44,245 nucleotides of DNA, taken from Rikenellaceae bacterium. GTDB taxonomy: Bacteria > Bacteroidota > Bacteroidia > Bacteroidales > UBA932. This document shows, piece by piece, positions 15,712-23,739 of the stretch. The position numbers and the translations under genes are program-made. The stretch covers positions 1-44,245 of the forward strand of contig JALFGP010000011.1 of the NCBI GenBank assembly GCA_022777205.1, given 5' to 3'. Below the pieces are notes generated by a model. It made no database searches and was not told the DNA's origin. It saw only the letters and a list, made by a program, of their open reading frames with translations. Within the stretch, counting starts at the first letter, position 1. The number at the start of each line of letters is the position of its first letter.

Positions 15712-16208
15712 TCCCTGTTCCGTGAGGAGAAACTGGTATTCTGATATTCCTTCACCCAAATCTGTCTCTCGATTGGCTGGTCAAGGGATATCATAGTGTC
15801 TGTGGACTGCACGAAAGGCATTTTCTGGAGAGTGTTCACCAGCACCTGCATAAGGTGGTCGTGGTCGAAGCAATAGATTTTCACAAGCAGGGCATACTTT
15901 CCCGTAACAAAGTGACATTCAACCACTTCATTTATTTTTTTGAGTTCTTCCACCACTTCCGGATATTTATTGCCCTCGGAAATGGAGATGCTCACGAATG
16001 CGCAAATGTTGAGGCCTATGGCCTGAGGCTTGACCAGTATTCTGGAACCGGTGATGATTCCGTTGCTCTCCAACCTCTTGACCCTCTGATGTATGGCTGC
16101 GCCCGAAACTCCGCACTCCCTTGCAATCTCAAGGAAAGGAGTTCTCGCATTCTTGATGAGGAATGAAAGAATTTTCTGGTCGATGGCATCGATTTGATAT
16201 TTGACCAT
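15708..16208 (-). CDS. Lrp/AsnC-family transcriptional regulator
   Basis: A 166-residue regulator. The N-terminal winged helix reads IDAIDQKILSFLIKNAR, FLEIARECGVSG and AIHQRVKRLESNGIITGSRI. The C-terminal RAM/Lrp-AsnC ligand domain follows (AFVSISISEGNKYPEVVEEL, CHFVTGKYALLVKIYC). Family members sense amino acids or related metabolites and regulate uptake and metabolism. The start MVKYQID (16208) is chosen over an upstream ATG at 16253, because the -7 box at 16235-16242 lies between the two. A perfect 14-bp inverted repeat flanks that box. Being next to the large SusCD/protease operon, it might respond to imported amino acids, but this is only suggested by location. Confidence 0.92.
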   Translation of the reverse strand: MVKYQIDAIDQKILSFLIKNARTPFLEIARECGVSGAAIHQRVKRLESNGIITGSRILVKPQAIGLNICAFVSISISEGNKYPEVVEELKKINEVVECHFVTGKYALLVKIYCFDHDHLMQVLVNTLQKMPFVQSTDTMISLDQPIERQIWVKEYQNTSFSSRNRD

Positions 16209-16267
16209 AGTTATGATTTTTAAAAATTTGGAGGCAAATTTAGTAAAAATCAATAAAAATCATAACT
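16209..16267 (-). promoter_or_regulatory. Lrp/AsnC gene promoter inside a 14-bp inverted repeat
   Basis: TAAATTTG on the minus strand (16235-16242) is a perfect -7 element. It lies between perfect 14-bp inverted arms AGTTATGATTTTTA (16209-16222) and TAAAAATCATAACT (16254-16267). The right arm runs over the stop codon of the upstream lipoprotein gene. The layout suggests an operator, possibly autoregulatory. Confidence 0.6.
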
Positions 16268-16697
16268 TCCACGTGTCGATTCGGGTAAAAATCTGAACGA
16301 AAAGCGGGTCATCCACGGCAGTCCAGGTCATCGAGGTGGGTGTGAGCTCCGAGATGATGTAATCGTGCGACCAGTAGCCGGAATCGTGGTCATAGATACC
16401 GCTTATGATGGTTCCCAGAGCCGGGTCAGTGGCCAGACCGTAGCGTCCCGTGATTTGGCGCGGGGACTCAGGAAATGCATCCAGATTCTGGATTATAGTG
16501 AAAGTCTCGTCATTGCGGACCAGATTCATCTGAAAATAGCTGCCTTCCTTGATTGCCTCCCCATTCCAGGTGGACAATTCCCAGTAGCCGGAAATATTGT
16601 TCCTGTTCACTTCAAGATAGGCCGGAGCCTCGTCCTTTTTGCAGGAAGATATTGCCAGAATGCTGATTGCGGCAAGGATTATGGTCTTGAGTTTCAT
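16260..16697 (-). CDS. small lipocalin-like lipoprotein
   Basis: This 145-residue protein has a lipoprotein signal with lipobox ISSC (Cys19) followed by KKDE, the charged +2 region common in Bacteroidetes surface lipoproteins. The mature part starts ISGYWELSTWNGEAI, has strands with NLVRNDETFTIIQNL and ITGRYGLA, and ends MTWTAVDDPLFVQIFTRI. This is the order of small lipocalin-like domains. It is the last gene of the SusC-led operon; its ATG overlaps the previous stop by one base (TAATG). Ligand and role are unknown. Confidence 0.75.
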   Translation of the reverse strand: MKLKTIILAAISILAISSCKKDEAPAYLEVNRNNISGYWELSTWNGEAIKEGSYFQMNLVRNDETFTIIQNLDAFPESPRQITGRYGLATDPALGTIISGIYDHDSGYWSHDYIISELTPTSMTWTAVDDPLFVQIFTRIDTWKL

Positions 16698-17470
16698 TAT
16701 TCTTTGGTTTTCATTATCATTATCTTGGATTCAGAAGGACGGGCACCTGTGCCTGAGAGAATCAGAGGGAACTCGCCGCTGTGGGACGGTTCTGCATCTG
16801 TCTCAATTATCAGCACCCCTTCTTCCCCGGGCGGGAGAGTTTCGGGTTTGCACCGGAAAGTCAGCGGGAAAGGCACAAACGCCGTCTGGGCAGTGACCGT
16901 CATATGATTAGGGGAAGAATTGAAGCAACGGATATGGATGTTCTCCAATCCGGAGGATATTTCCACTGCCTTGCGCCTGATCCTGAGGCCTCCACAAACA
17001 TAAGGGTATTCAGCTTCCACGCCAGTATTCCACGCCACGTCGGCATTGACTTTCAGCACAGCAGCCGGGTACTGTCCTGAAGCAGAGGTGTAGATGTAAA
17101 TCCGTCTCTGGAACTTTCCGGGATGGCCCTTGGGATAGTAAACGGCCGAAAGCAGGGCTTCCTGTCCCGGACTGAGGACCTGTTGCGAGAGCGAAACCTT
17201 CACACAGGAGCAGCTGCAAGTGATGCGGTCTATGCTGATTTCCCTTCCGCTTACATTCCTCACCGGGAATTCCAGACACACGGGGTCGGAATCTTCGCTC
17301 AATCCGGAAGGGGTGTCCAGTTCCTTGAAATCAAAGCTCAGGGCAGAAGAATCCGCACTTAAGCGGGGACTGACCTGTTCCTGCAAAAGATGCTCGGGCA
17401 CTGTCCTGATTTGGGCGGACAGCACCTGACAAAGAGCCGCACAGGCAACTATGGTCCCGAACCTTTTCAA
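16697..17470 (-). CDS. DUF1573-like exported protein
   Basis: A 257-residue protein with an N-terminal signal (CAALCQVLSAQ). It has one clear Ig-like DUF1573 unit at about residues 65-140: FPVRNVSGREISIDRITCSC, CVKVSLSQQVLSPGQEALL, then YYPKGHPGKFQRRIYIYTSA. A second, weaker Ig-like unit follows. The start is probably TTG at 17470; no in-frame ATG fits the signal. It begins one base after the protease stop, so coupled translation is likely. DUF1573 proteins are common, poorly understood envelope proteins of Bacteroidetes. Confidence 0.75.
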   Translation of the reverse strand: MKRFGTIVACAALCQVLSAQIRTVPEHLLQEQVSPRLSADSSALSFDFKELDTPSGLSEDSDPVCLEFPVRNVSGREISIDRITCSCSCVKVSLSQQVLSPGQEALLSAVYYPKGHPGKFQRRIYIYTSASGQYPAAVLKVNADVAWNTGVEAEYPYVCGGLRIRRKAVEISSGLENIHIRCFNSSPNHMTVTAQTAFVPFPLTFRCKPETLPPGEEGVLIIETDAEPSHSGEFPLILSGTGARPSESKIMIMKTKE

Positions 17471-17471
17471 A

Positions 17472-19475
17472 TCAGAGCCAACCTCCGTCGGATATATTCT
17501 TTCGCACAGTCACCACGAAACGGTAGGACTGGCCGGCTCCGGAGACTGTGGCTGAAGTCTGCCCCTCGGCAAGTCCCTGCACCGTGAGCCTGCCGGCAGA
17601 TATGCTTGCCTGAGCAATGCTGGTGTCGTCCAATTTCACCTCAATGCCGTCGGTTTGGGAGAAATAGGTCCCGAGTTCCAATCTGCTTTCCGCTCCGAGT
17701 GCCACCGTCACATTCGGGAATGTCATTTCCACTCCTGAATCCTCTATGGCCTTGAGGAAATTCCAGGCGTTCACCTGGCCGTGCCCCATCTTGCCCCTGT
17801 AATTGTTCAGGTTCATTGAGTTGTAGTAATTGGTTCCCAGGTCTGTGACGTATTTGTAATACTTCTTGGTTTCGAGATCCCACATAGGTTCAACAGGAAC
17901 AGCCGTGGAATAAAGCAAATCGATAATTTCGGATGCCTTGAAATGGCGGTGCAACTTTGCTGCGTAGGAAAGACCCAGGGCAACGACTCCGGAAACGTGA
18001 GGACAGGCCATAGAGGTTCCCTCCATATAACCGTAGCCGTCCGGGGATATGGTAGCAGGAAGGGTTGAGAGCACACAGCCTATGGCTCCCTTCTGACTCC
18101 CCTCGCCATATTCATAATAGTAATCCTGGTCTCCGCCCGGGGCACAGACTGTGGTGCCTGGGCCATAGTTGGAATAGACAGCCGGTGTCCAGTCGCCCGC
18201 AGTTGCCGCCACAGACACAAAGTCCTTGTAGGCACCGGGGAATCCGGCTGCAGGTGCACTTTCATTGCCGGCCGCAAAAATGGCCACTCCCCCTTCAATC
18301 ACTCCGTCAGGTGAGCCGGCATTGTGGATGAAATAGTCCAGCGCCTTGCTTTCCAGGGCATTGTCGGCCATCCATTGCTCAGCAGTGCTGTACATAGGCT
18401 GCCAGTCGTATCCGTTTGCAGCCCCGGAGTTGTAGCCCCAGCTGCACTGCAGGATGACTGCACCATTGTCCGCAGCATATTTGATGGCACGCACCTCATC
18501 GAGCACAGTGCCGCTCTTGACTCCGGAGAAAATCTGGCAGCTCATCAGGCGCACGCCCTTCTGAATTCCGTCTCCTCCGGCTATGGAACTGATTCCTATG
18601 CCGTTGTTGTTCAATGCTCCTATGACTCCTGCCACGTGAGTGCCGTGTCCGCTGTCGTTTTTATCGGAAGTGGAGATAATCGGAGTGCCCAGCGCGAAAT
18701 TGTAGCCGTGTACGTCTCCGGGATATCCGTTGCCGTCATTGTCTTCGTGGGAGCGCCAGATTTCGCCCTCATTCACCCACAGGGCATCCTTGAGGTCAGG
18801 GTGGGTTATGTCTATGCCCTCGTCGAGCACAGCCACGATGATGGAAGGGTCACCGGTGCAAAGCTCCCAGGCCTTTTCCACACCCACGTCGGCTCCTTTG
18901 CTGAACTTGGTCGGGCCCACATCGCCGTGATTCACAAGATGCCACTGAAACTTGAGCTTCTCATCGTCGAAATAACCGGTCCCGGCAGCCTTTGTAGCAA
19001 GGCCAGCTGCCCCGAATGCTATGGATTTGCCTGAATAGGCCTTCTTGAGACGGCGGTTGCAATTGACTGTGCTGATTTCGCCGAGCCGGGAAAGTTCCGC
19101 ATAGATTTTGTCAAGAGGCACATTTTCGTCGAATTTGACTCTATACCAAAGGTGCAGCCCCTCGCTGCGGCTCAAGGCCTCACTGCGGCTGTCAACAGGG
19201 AACACCCTCTCGATGGTATATTCCCCTGCTATCTTCAAAACCTCCTCCACGGAAGGAATTGCACAGGAAGTCAGGACATTGGAAGGGCCGCTCTTGGTAA
19301 GCCCGGCTTTGTCGAGAATATTTGCCACAGAGGCATCAAAGCGCACCAGAAGTTCCCCCTGCACCACGTCCTCTCCCATCTCGGGCACGACAGGACGCGG
19401 CATTTCTTCCACCCCTATACGGCTGCAGGCAATCAAAGCAGTTGCGGCCAACAATATGGTTCTGTTGAATTTCAT
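17472..19475 (-). CDS. S8 (subtilisin-like) serine protease, surface lipoprotein
   Basis: A 667-residue protein. The signal peptide has lipobox LIAC (Cys17). Residues 36-145 form a prodomain-like region (VVQGELLVRFDASVANILD, later STVNCNRRLKKAYSG). The S8 domain spans about 175-560 with the catalytic triad D218 (VAVLDEGIDITHPDL), H277 (DSGHGTHVAG) and S488 (GTSMACPHVSG), and oxyanion N404 (AAGNES). Residues 585-660 are an Ig-like domain. All catalytic residues are present, so it should be active. It sits between LRR lipoproteins and a DUF1573 protein in the SusC-led operon. A role cutting surface-bound protein into peptides for SusCD import is a strong inference; processing of neighbouring lipoproteins is the alternative. 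Confidence 0.9.
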   Translation of the reverse strand: MKFNRTILLAATALIACSRIGVEEMPRPVVPEMGEDVVQGELLVRFDASVANILDKAGLTKSGPSNVLTSCAIPSVEEVLKIAGEYTIERVFPVDSRSEALSRSEGLHLWYRVKFDENVPLDKIYAELSRLGEISTVNCNRRLKKAYSGKSIAFGAAGLATKAAGTGYFDDEKLKFQWHLVNHGDVGPTKFSKGADVGVEKAWELCTGDPSIIVAVLDEGIDITHPDLKDALWVNEGEIWRSHEDNDGNGYPGDVHGYNFALGTPIISTSDKNDSGHGTHVAGVIGALNNNGIGISSIAGGDGIQKGVRLMSCQIFSGVKSGTVLDEVRAIKYAADNGAVILQCSWGYNSGAANGYDWQPMYSTAEQWMADNALESKALDYFIHNAGSPDGVIEGGVAIFAAGNESAPAAGFPGAYKDFVSVAATAGDWTPAVYSNYGPGTTVCAPGGDQDYYYEYGEGSQKGAIGCVLSTLPATISPDGYGYMEGTSMACPHVSGVVALGLSYAAKLHRHFKASEIIDLLYSTAVPVEPMWDLETKKYYKYVTDLGTNYYNSMNLNNYRGKMGHGQVNAWNFLKAIEDSGVEMTFPNVTVALGAESRLELGTYFSQTDGIEVKLDDTSIAQASISAGRLTVQGLAEGQTSATVSGAGQSYRFVVTVRKNISDGGWL

Positions 19476-19478
19476 CGA

Positions 19479-21116
19479 TTAATTATTCTTGTTGTTTGGG
19501 TTGTACTTCTTGTTGACGTACTCCTTATAATAATAATCCAGATTTGCGGGAGCATTGGTAAATCCGCAGTTGTTGCCCTTTTTGTCCTTACCCTCCTGAG
19601 GGAAAACCAGTGCATCCGGCACCCAGAGGTCAAGGCAAGGATGATAGAGCAGCCAGTCCGGAAGCTCTCCGCTCATACGGTTCAGATTCATAGTCAGGAG
19701 CTTGGTGTTTGGAAGCACCTTAGGCAGACCTATCAGTTTCTGTGGCAGTGTGTCACAGGCATTCACCTCCTCGGCTGTCCACTTCTGGAAATCGGGATCG
19801 TCCTCCAGGTCAGGAATGCTGCCCTGAAGATAGTTCACTGAAAGCACCAGAGTGTCCAGCTTGTCCCACTTGAGGAACCTCTTAGGGAAACTGAGATTAC
19901 CGGCATCGTCCACGTCCGGCTCGTTGATGAATCCCCCCGGTTTCTTTTCAATCGAATTGTACAGGTCATAGATTACGTGACGCTGGTTGGCGTTCAATAT
20001 GAGGCTGTGCAACTTCGTAAAAATTTTCGGATCGAGGATGTCGGGCAGTTTCTCGAAATTGTTGCTGGACAAATCGAGGAACTCCAGATTTTCCAGCTTG
20101 TAGAAATTCTCAGGCAGGGTCACAAGTCCGTAAGCACTAATGGTAAGCCTCTTGAGACGGGTAAGTTCACAGATGTGCTCACCTGGATCGAGGTCCTTAA
20201 GGAAGGTGTTGGAGTTGCCGAAGAAAGTGAGTTCTTCTGCTGCCGTGAGGTATTTGACCTGAAAAGGTATGCCCTCCTTGGTGGAGAAAAGCCTGAAAGA
20301 GGCGGAACGGACACGCCCCTTGTCTGGACCTGACTTCCATACAGTCACCCCATCCCAGTGTTCCATCCTTTCCGCCGTGTCATAGGAAGTCCAGCATTCC
20401 AGAGCCTGGTTGATGGCTATCAGGGCGAGGGAGTCTCCCTTGACTCCTATTTCTATTTCATCCGCTGCTGCCTGATCCACATCTATGCTCTTGGTCCCGG
20501 TAACTCCGGTCTGGGCATCGACAGGTTCGAGAGCAATCTTGGTGGCACGGGGTTCCTGATTGAAATTGAGCCCCCAGGTGAAGCGTATTTTCACAGTACG
20601 GGGACGGGCACCACGGTCCAGAACCAACTCGGGCATCTCATACGAAAGCCAGTTCCGGTCTGCCTCGGGAACGGTCACTTTGAAAGGCAGGTTGGCAGCC
20701 ACCTCTATGTCGAACCAACGCTCTTCCAAAGGAGCATAATTGGCCAGCTCAACCTTCTCTTCCTTGGCAACTATCTGATACTCAAAACCTTTCTGAGTGA
20801 CTTTAATATCCTTTCTCTCCCCGCTTCCGAGCAATTCAAAACGCACGAGTCCCTCACGAGGAGTGAAGGCAAGGGCAGAATCAATGCTGACAGTACATTC
20901 AGCGGAGCCTTTTCCATTGGCAGGGGAAACGGTAATCCAAGGGTTCTGAGTCTTGGCAACCCAGGCCTCTGGAGAATCAAGTTTGAGTTTCACGTCACCT
21001 CCGACCGCCTCCGCCTCAATGTCGCTGAAGGGCACATTGAAATCCGGTTCAACAGTCTTGACGCAAGCGCCTGCAAGCAGGAGCGCCGACAGGGCGTATA
21101 TACTGTATCTCTTCAT
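19479..21116 (-). CDS. BACON and leucine-rich repeat lipoprotein
   Basis: A 545-residue lipoprotein with lipobox LAGAC (Cys18). Two Ig-like BACON-type domains follow (WVAKTQNPWITVSPANGKGS with the usual W-tryptophan-P-G order at about 50-115, then PLEERWFDIEVAANLPFKVT). A short linker leads to leucine-rich repeats at about 310-500, for example LTRLKRLTISAYGLVTLPEN and LENLEFLDLSSNNFEKLPDI. The ATG at 21116 is chosen; the TTG at 21122 overlaps the previous stop. BACON plus LRR suggests a cell-surface binding protein, probably for a protein or glycoprotein ligand. Neighbours are the DUF4458/LRR protein and the S8 protease. Confidence 0.82.
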   Translation of the reverse strand: MKRYSIYALSALLLAGACVKTVEPDFNVPFSDIEAEAVGGDVKLKLDSPEAWVAKTQNPWITVSPANGKGSAECTVSIDSALAFTPREGLVRFELLGSGERKDIKVTQKGFEYQIVAKEEKVELANYAPLEERWFDIEVAANLPFKVTVPEADRNWLSYEMPELVLDRGARPRTVKIRFTWGLNFNQEPRATKIALEPVDAQTGVTGTKSIDVDQAAADEIEIGVKGDSLALIAINQALECWTSYDTAERMEHWDGVTVWKSGPDKGRVRSASFRLFSTKEGIPFQVKYLTAAEELTFFGNSNTFLKDLDPGEHICELTRLKRLTISAYGLVTLPENFYKLENLEFLDLSSNNFEKLPDILDPKIFTKLHSLILNANQRHVIYDLYNSIEKKPGGFINEPDVDDAGNLSFPKRFLKWDKLDTLVLSVNYLQGSIPDLEDDPDFQKWTAEEVNACDTLPQKLIGLPKVLPNTKLLTMNLNRMSGELPDWLLYHPCLDLWVPDALVFPQEGKDKKGNNCGFTNAPANLDYYYKEYVNKKYNPNNKNN

Positions 21117-21118
21117 AC

Positions 21119-23728
21119 TCAATCCAATGCTATATACTCACAGTTACGAATTTCCTGAGTCTTGTCATATATGAGATAATATACCTTGTTTGCATAAGCG
21201 GCACAGATGTCGCTGGCATCGAAAATAATCTCAGGATTGTCGCTGATGTCGAGGAAGTAAATCAAGGTGGAAATGGTGTCGTCTATCTTGCCCAGGTTGT
21301 TGGAGCCCAGATAGAGTCCCCTCAGGCCCTTGTGCTTATAAATTCCCGTAGGCCATTCGCTCAGGCACCTCTCTCCGTCGGCATTGCGCTGACCCCTCAC
21401 GCCCAGCACAGTGAGCCCGGCACAATCCAGAATGCCGAAAGGGAACTTGGAGAGACGGTTGTAGGAAATGTCCAGTCCGTAGAAATAAGGCACATTGGTG
21501 GCAATAAGTTCATCCGACAGACTTGTCAAGTGGTTATAGCTCAGGTCGAGAGACTGTATGTCCACGACTTTTTCACCCTCGAAGCAGCCGTCCTCGAATT
21601 CCTCCAGCGAACAGCCTCTCATCGCAATATTGGAAATGATGGACTTGGACTTGGCAAGGCAGGCCGGATATTTCTTCAGCTCCGCATTGTTGTTCAGGGT
21701 GAGGGTGGTGACATTGATGCCCTTGTAGCCGGAATTCTCGTTCTGGAAACGGGAAATGTGGTTGAACGAGAAATCCACGGAACCCATAATGTAGATGGAC
21801 TCGGAAGAGAAGATGTCAGGGAACTCGGTGAAGAGGTTGTTGCTTACACTGAAAGTCTCGATGTCGTCCATTTTGCAGAAAACGCCCTCCGCGTTTACAG
21901 GGAAGGAAGACAGACGGTTGTTGTTCAGATACAGCTGAACGGGGCCCACTTCGTTTCCGAATGCCTCGGTGATGGTGTCGATGCGGTTGTCGGAAAGGTC
22001 CAGAAGGCCGAGTTTCTTCATCTTCGCTATTGCTCCGCCGTCGAGTTTCTGCATATTGCCTATATTCATATAGAGAATCTGTATAGTCTCGGCAGCCGGG
22101 CTCTTGGAGAGGAGATCGATGACCCTTTCAGGCTCTCCGTCGAGCAACTGAGTATTGTTGCCCATATTCAGGACTTCAAGTTTCTTGAAATGGCCTATGA
22201 CATCCGGACAACGGAGCATCTTAGGGCAGTTGTAAATCTCGAGTTCGAGCAGGGATTCCATATTCTCCATAGACGCAGGAAGATCTGTGAGTTCTCCGTT
22301 GGCTATGTACAGGCGCTCCATCTTGGTGAGGTTCCCGATTTCGTCCGGAAGGGAGGTGAGTCCATTGCAGAGTTTGCCGCTGGTGATGTCCATAGGGGCT
22401 ATTGCCGCAGCATTTTCCATCGCAAAAATCTCAGCCTCGGTGTAACGGTCGTAGAGCGCGATTTCAGGTATGCTGATATTATGCTCCTTAAGGGCTCTGG
22501 CCACAGGCTCGGAAAGCTGATGGAGAGGGTGAATCATAGACAGATACTGCTTGTGACGCTCCAAACGGGCAGCACTTCCTCCACCGCTCTGCATTGTAGG
22601 GTCATACTCGACTATGTTCAGGTCGTTGTGTGAGCCCAGGTAGAGTTCCACAAGTTCGCTCAGCTGACCGATGGCCGGCGAGAGGTCTCCCCGGAAGCCG
22701 AAGTCGCTGATATTGATAAGGGCCACGCGGCCATTGGAATGCAGCTGTACGCCCGGCTGGTCTCCCCAGAGGTCCGGCGATTTGTTGAAATTCCAGTTGG
22801 AGCCGTCCGGCCAGTCTTCTCCAAAATAATACCAGTTCTCCCCGTCGAGCGACTCCCAGATTTCCTTGAGGGCAGCATAATCCTTCATATACTCGGCAGA
22901 CTCGTTCATAGTCACCGGCACTTCCACCCCGGTCGTCTGATTGTCCCGTATTTCAAATGCGGTTTCCTTCTGAGGTGAGGCAAGTTCGAGGACATCCCCG
23001 TTCTTGTCCTTGAGATTGTAGCTTTCCACCACATATCTCCCGGCCCTGAGACTCTGCTCGCTGTCACAGCTGAGGCTTGAGGTCATATAGCCGTCCTCCA
23101 CGTCATCCTTGTCGTAGAAATGGGTGGAGAATTCGGTTTTCAGGTCTTTGAACTCAGTGGGCACACCGGTTGTGGCATTTCTGATTTTCAGGTCCACACT
23201 CGCAACTTCATCGAAGGTATATTCCCTGGTCGGAGCAGCCTTGCTGCCGGAAGCGAAATACTTGATGAAACTGAAACGGACCTTGCCTCTTGCCACGACA
23301 TCGGCTGTGAGGTCGTGGACTGACAGACCTCCTTCCACAACTTCGAAACTGCCTGCCGTTCCGCCCTTGTACACGTCTTCATCCAGTTTGTTGTAAACCG
23401 TGTAGGCCACCACCTCGTAGGTACCGGTGAGCAGCTTGAGCTTTGCGCTGCGCAAGCCGTATTCGGCAGCCTCGGAATCGGAAGCTGTGAGTTGCAGAGT
23501 CTGGCTGATCTGGACATCGCCATACCTGAGCATTACCAACACCTTTGACGCATCCCGGAGATATTCCAGGCCGGATGCCTTGGTGTAGGAGGCATCCTTG
23601 TAAAGTTTGAACTGCACATAGCCGTAGCCGCTGTCCCTCAGGTCCGGGTTTTCTTCCCGGACACAAGAGGACAATACGACTGCCAGCAATGCAAATATGC
23701 TGTACTTTATTATTTTGGAAAAATTCAT
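21119..23728 (-). CDS. DUF4458-type leucine-rich repeat surface lipoprotein
   Basis: An 869-residue lipoprotein with lipobox LSSC (Cys22). Residues 35-275 are beta-rich with DUF4458-like features (GYVQFKLYKDASYTKASGLE, GTYEVVAYTVYNKLDED, LRAGRYVVESYNLKDKNGD). Residues about 295-330 resemble the LRR cap 'LKEIWESLDGENWYYFGEDW', seen before bacterial LRRs. At least eight leucine-rich repeats follow (for example LTKMERLYIANGELTDLPAS, MKKLGLLDLSDNRIDTITEA, VVDIQSLDLSYNHLTSLSDE). Such proteins are common next to SusCD pairs and subtilases in Bacteroidales. It probably presents a large concave binding face outside the cell; the ligand is unknown. Confidence 0.85.
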   Translation of the reverse strand: MNFSKIIKYSIFALLAVVLSSCVREENPDLRDSGYGYVQFKLYKDASYTKASGLEYLRDASKVLVMLRYGDVQISQTLQLTASDSEAAEYGLRSAKLKLLTGTYEVVAYTVYNKLDEDVYKGGTAGSFEVVEGGLSVHDLTADVVARGKVRFSFIKYFASGSKAAPTREYTFDEVASVDLKIRNATTGVPTEFKDLKTEFSTHFYDKDDVEDGYMTSSLSCDSEQSLRAGRYVVESYNLKDKNGDVLELASPQKETAFEIRDNQTTGVEVPVTMNESAEYMKDYAALKEIWESLDGENWYYFGEDWPDGSNWNFNKSPDLWGDQPGVQLHSNGRVALINISDFGFRGDLSPAIGQLSELVELYLGSHNDLNIVEYDPTMQSGGGSAARLERHKQYLSMIHPLHQLSEPVARALKEHNISIPEIALYDRYTEAEIFAMENAAAIAPMDITSGKLCNGLTSLPDEIGNLTKMERLYIANGELTDLPASMENMESLLELEIYNCPKMLRCPDVIGHFKKLEVLNMGNNTQLLDGEPERVIDLLSKSPAAETIQILYMNIGNMQKLDGGAIAKMKKLGLLDLSDNRIDTITEAFGNEVGPVQLYLNNNRLSSFPVNAEGVFCKMDDIETFSVSNNLFTEFPDIFSSESIYIMGSVDFSFNHISRFQNENSGYKGINVTTLTLNNNAELKKYPACLAKSKSIISNIAMRGCSLEEFEDGCFEGEKVVDIQSLDLSYNHLTSLSDELIATNVPYFYGLDISYNRLSKFPFGILDCAGLTVLGVRGQRNADGERCLSEWPTGIYKHKGLRGLYLGSNNLGKIDDTISTLIYFLDISDNPEIIFDASDICAAYANKVYYLIYDKTQEIRNCEYIALD

Positions 23729-23739
23729 TTCAAATTGTA

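Noticed and set aside
21332..22633. Plus-strand open frame of 433 codons
   Set aside because: Antisense of the DUF4458/LRR lipoprotein gene; the leucine-rich repeat codons make long open antisense frames likely, and the product has no protein-like domains.
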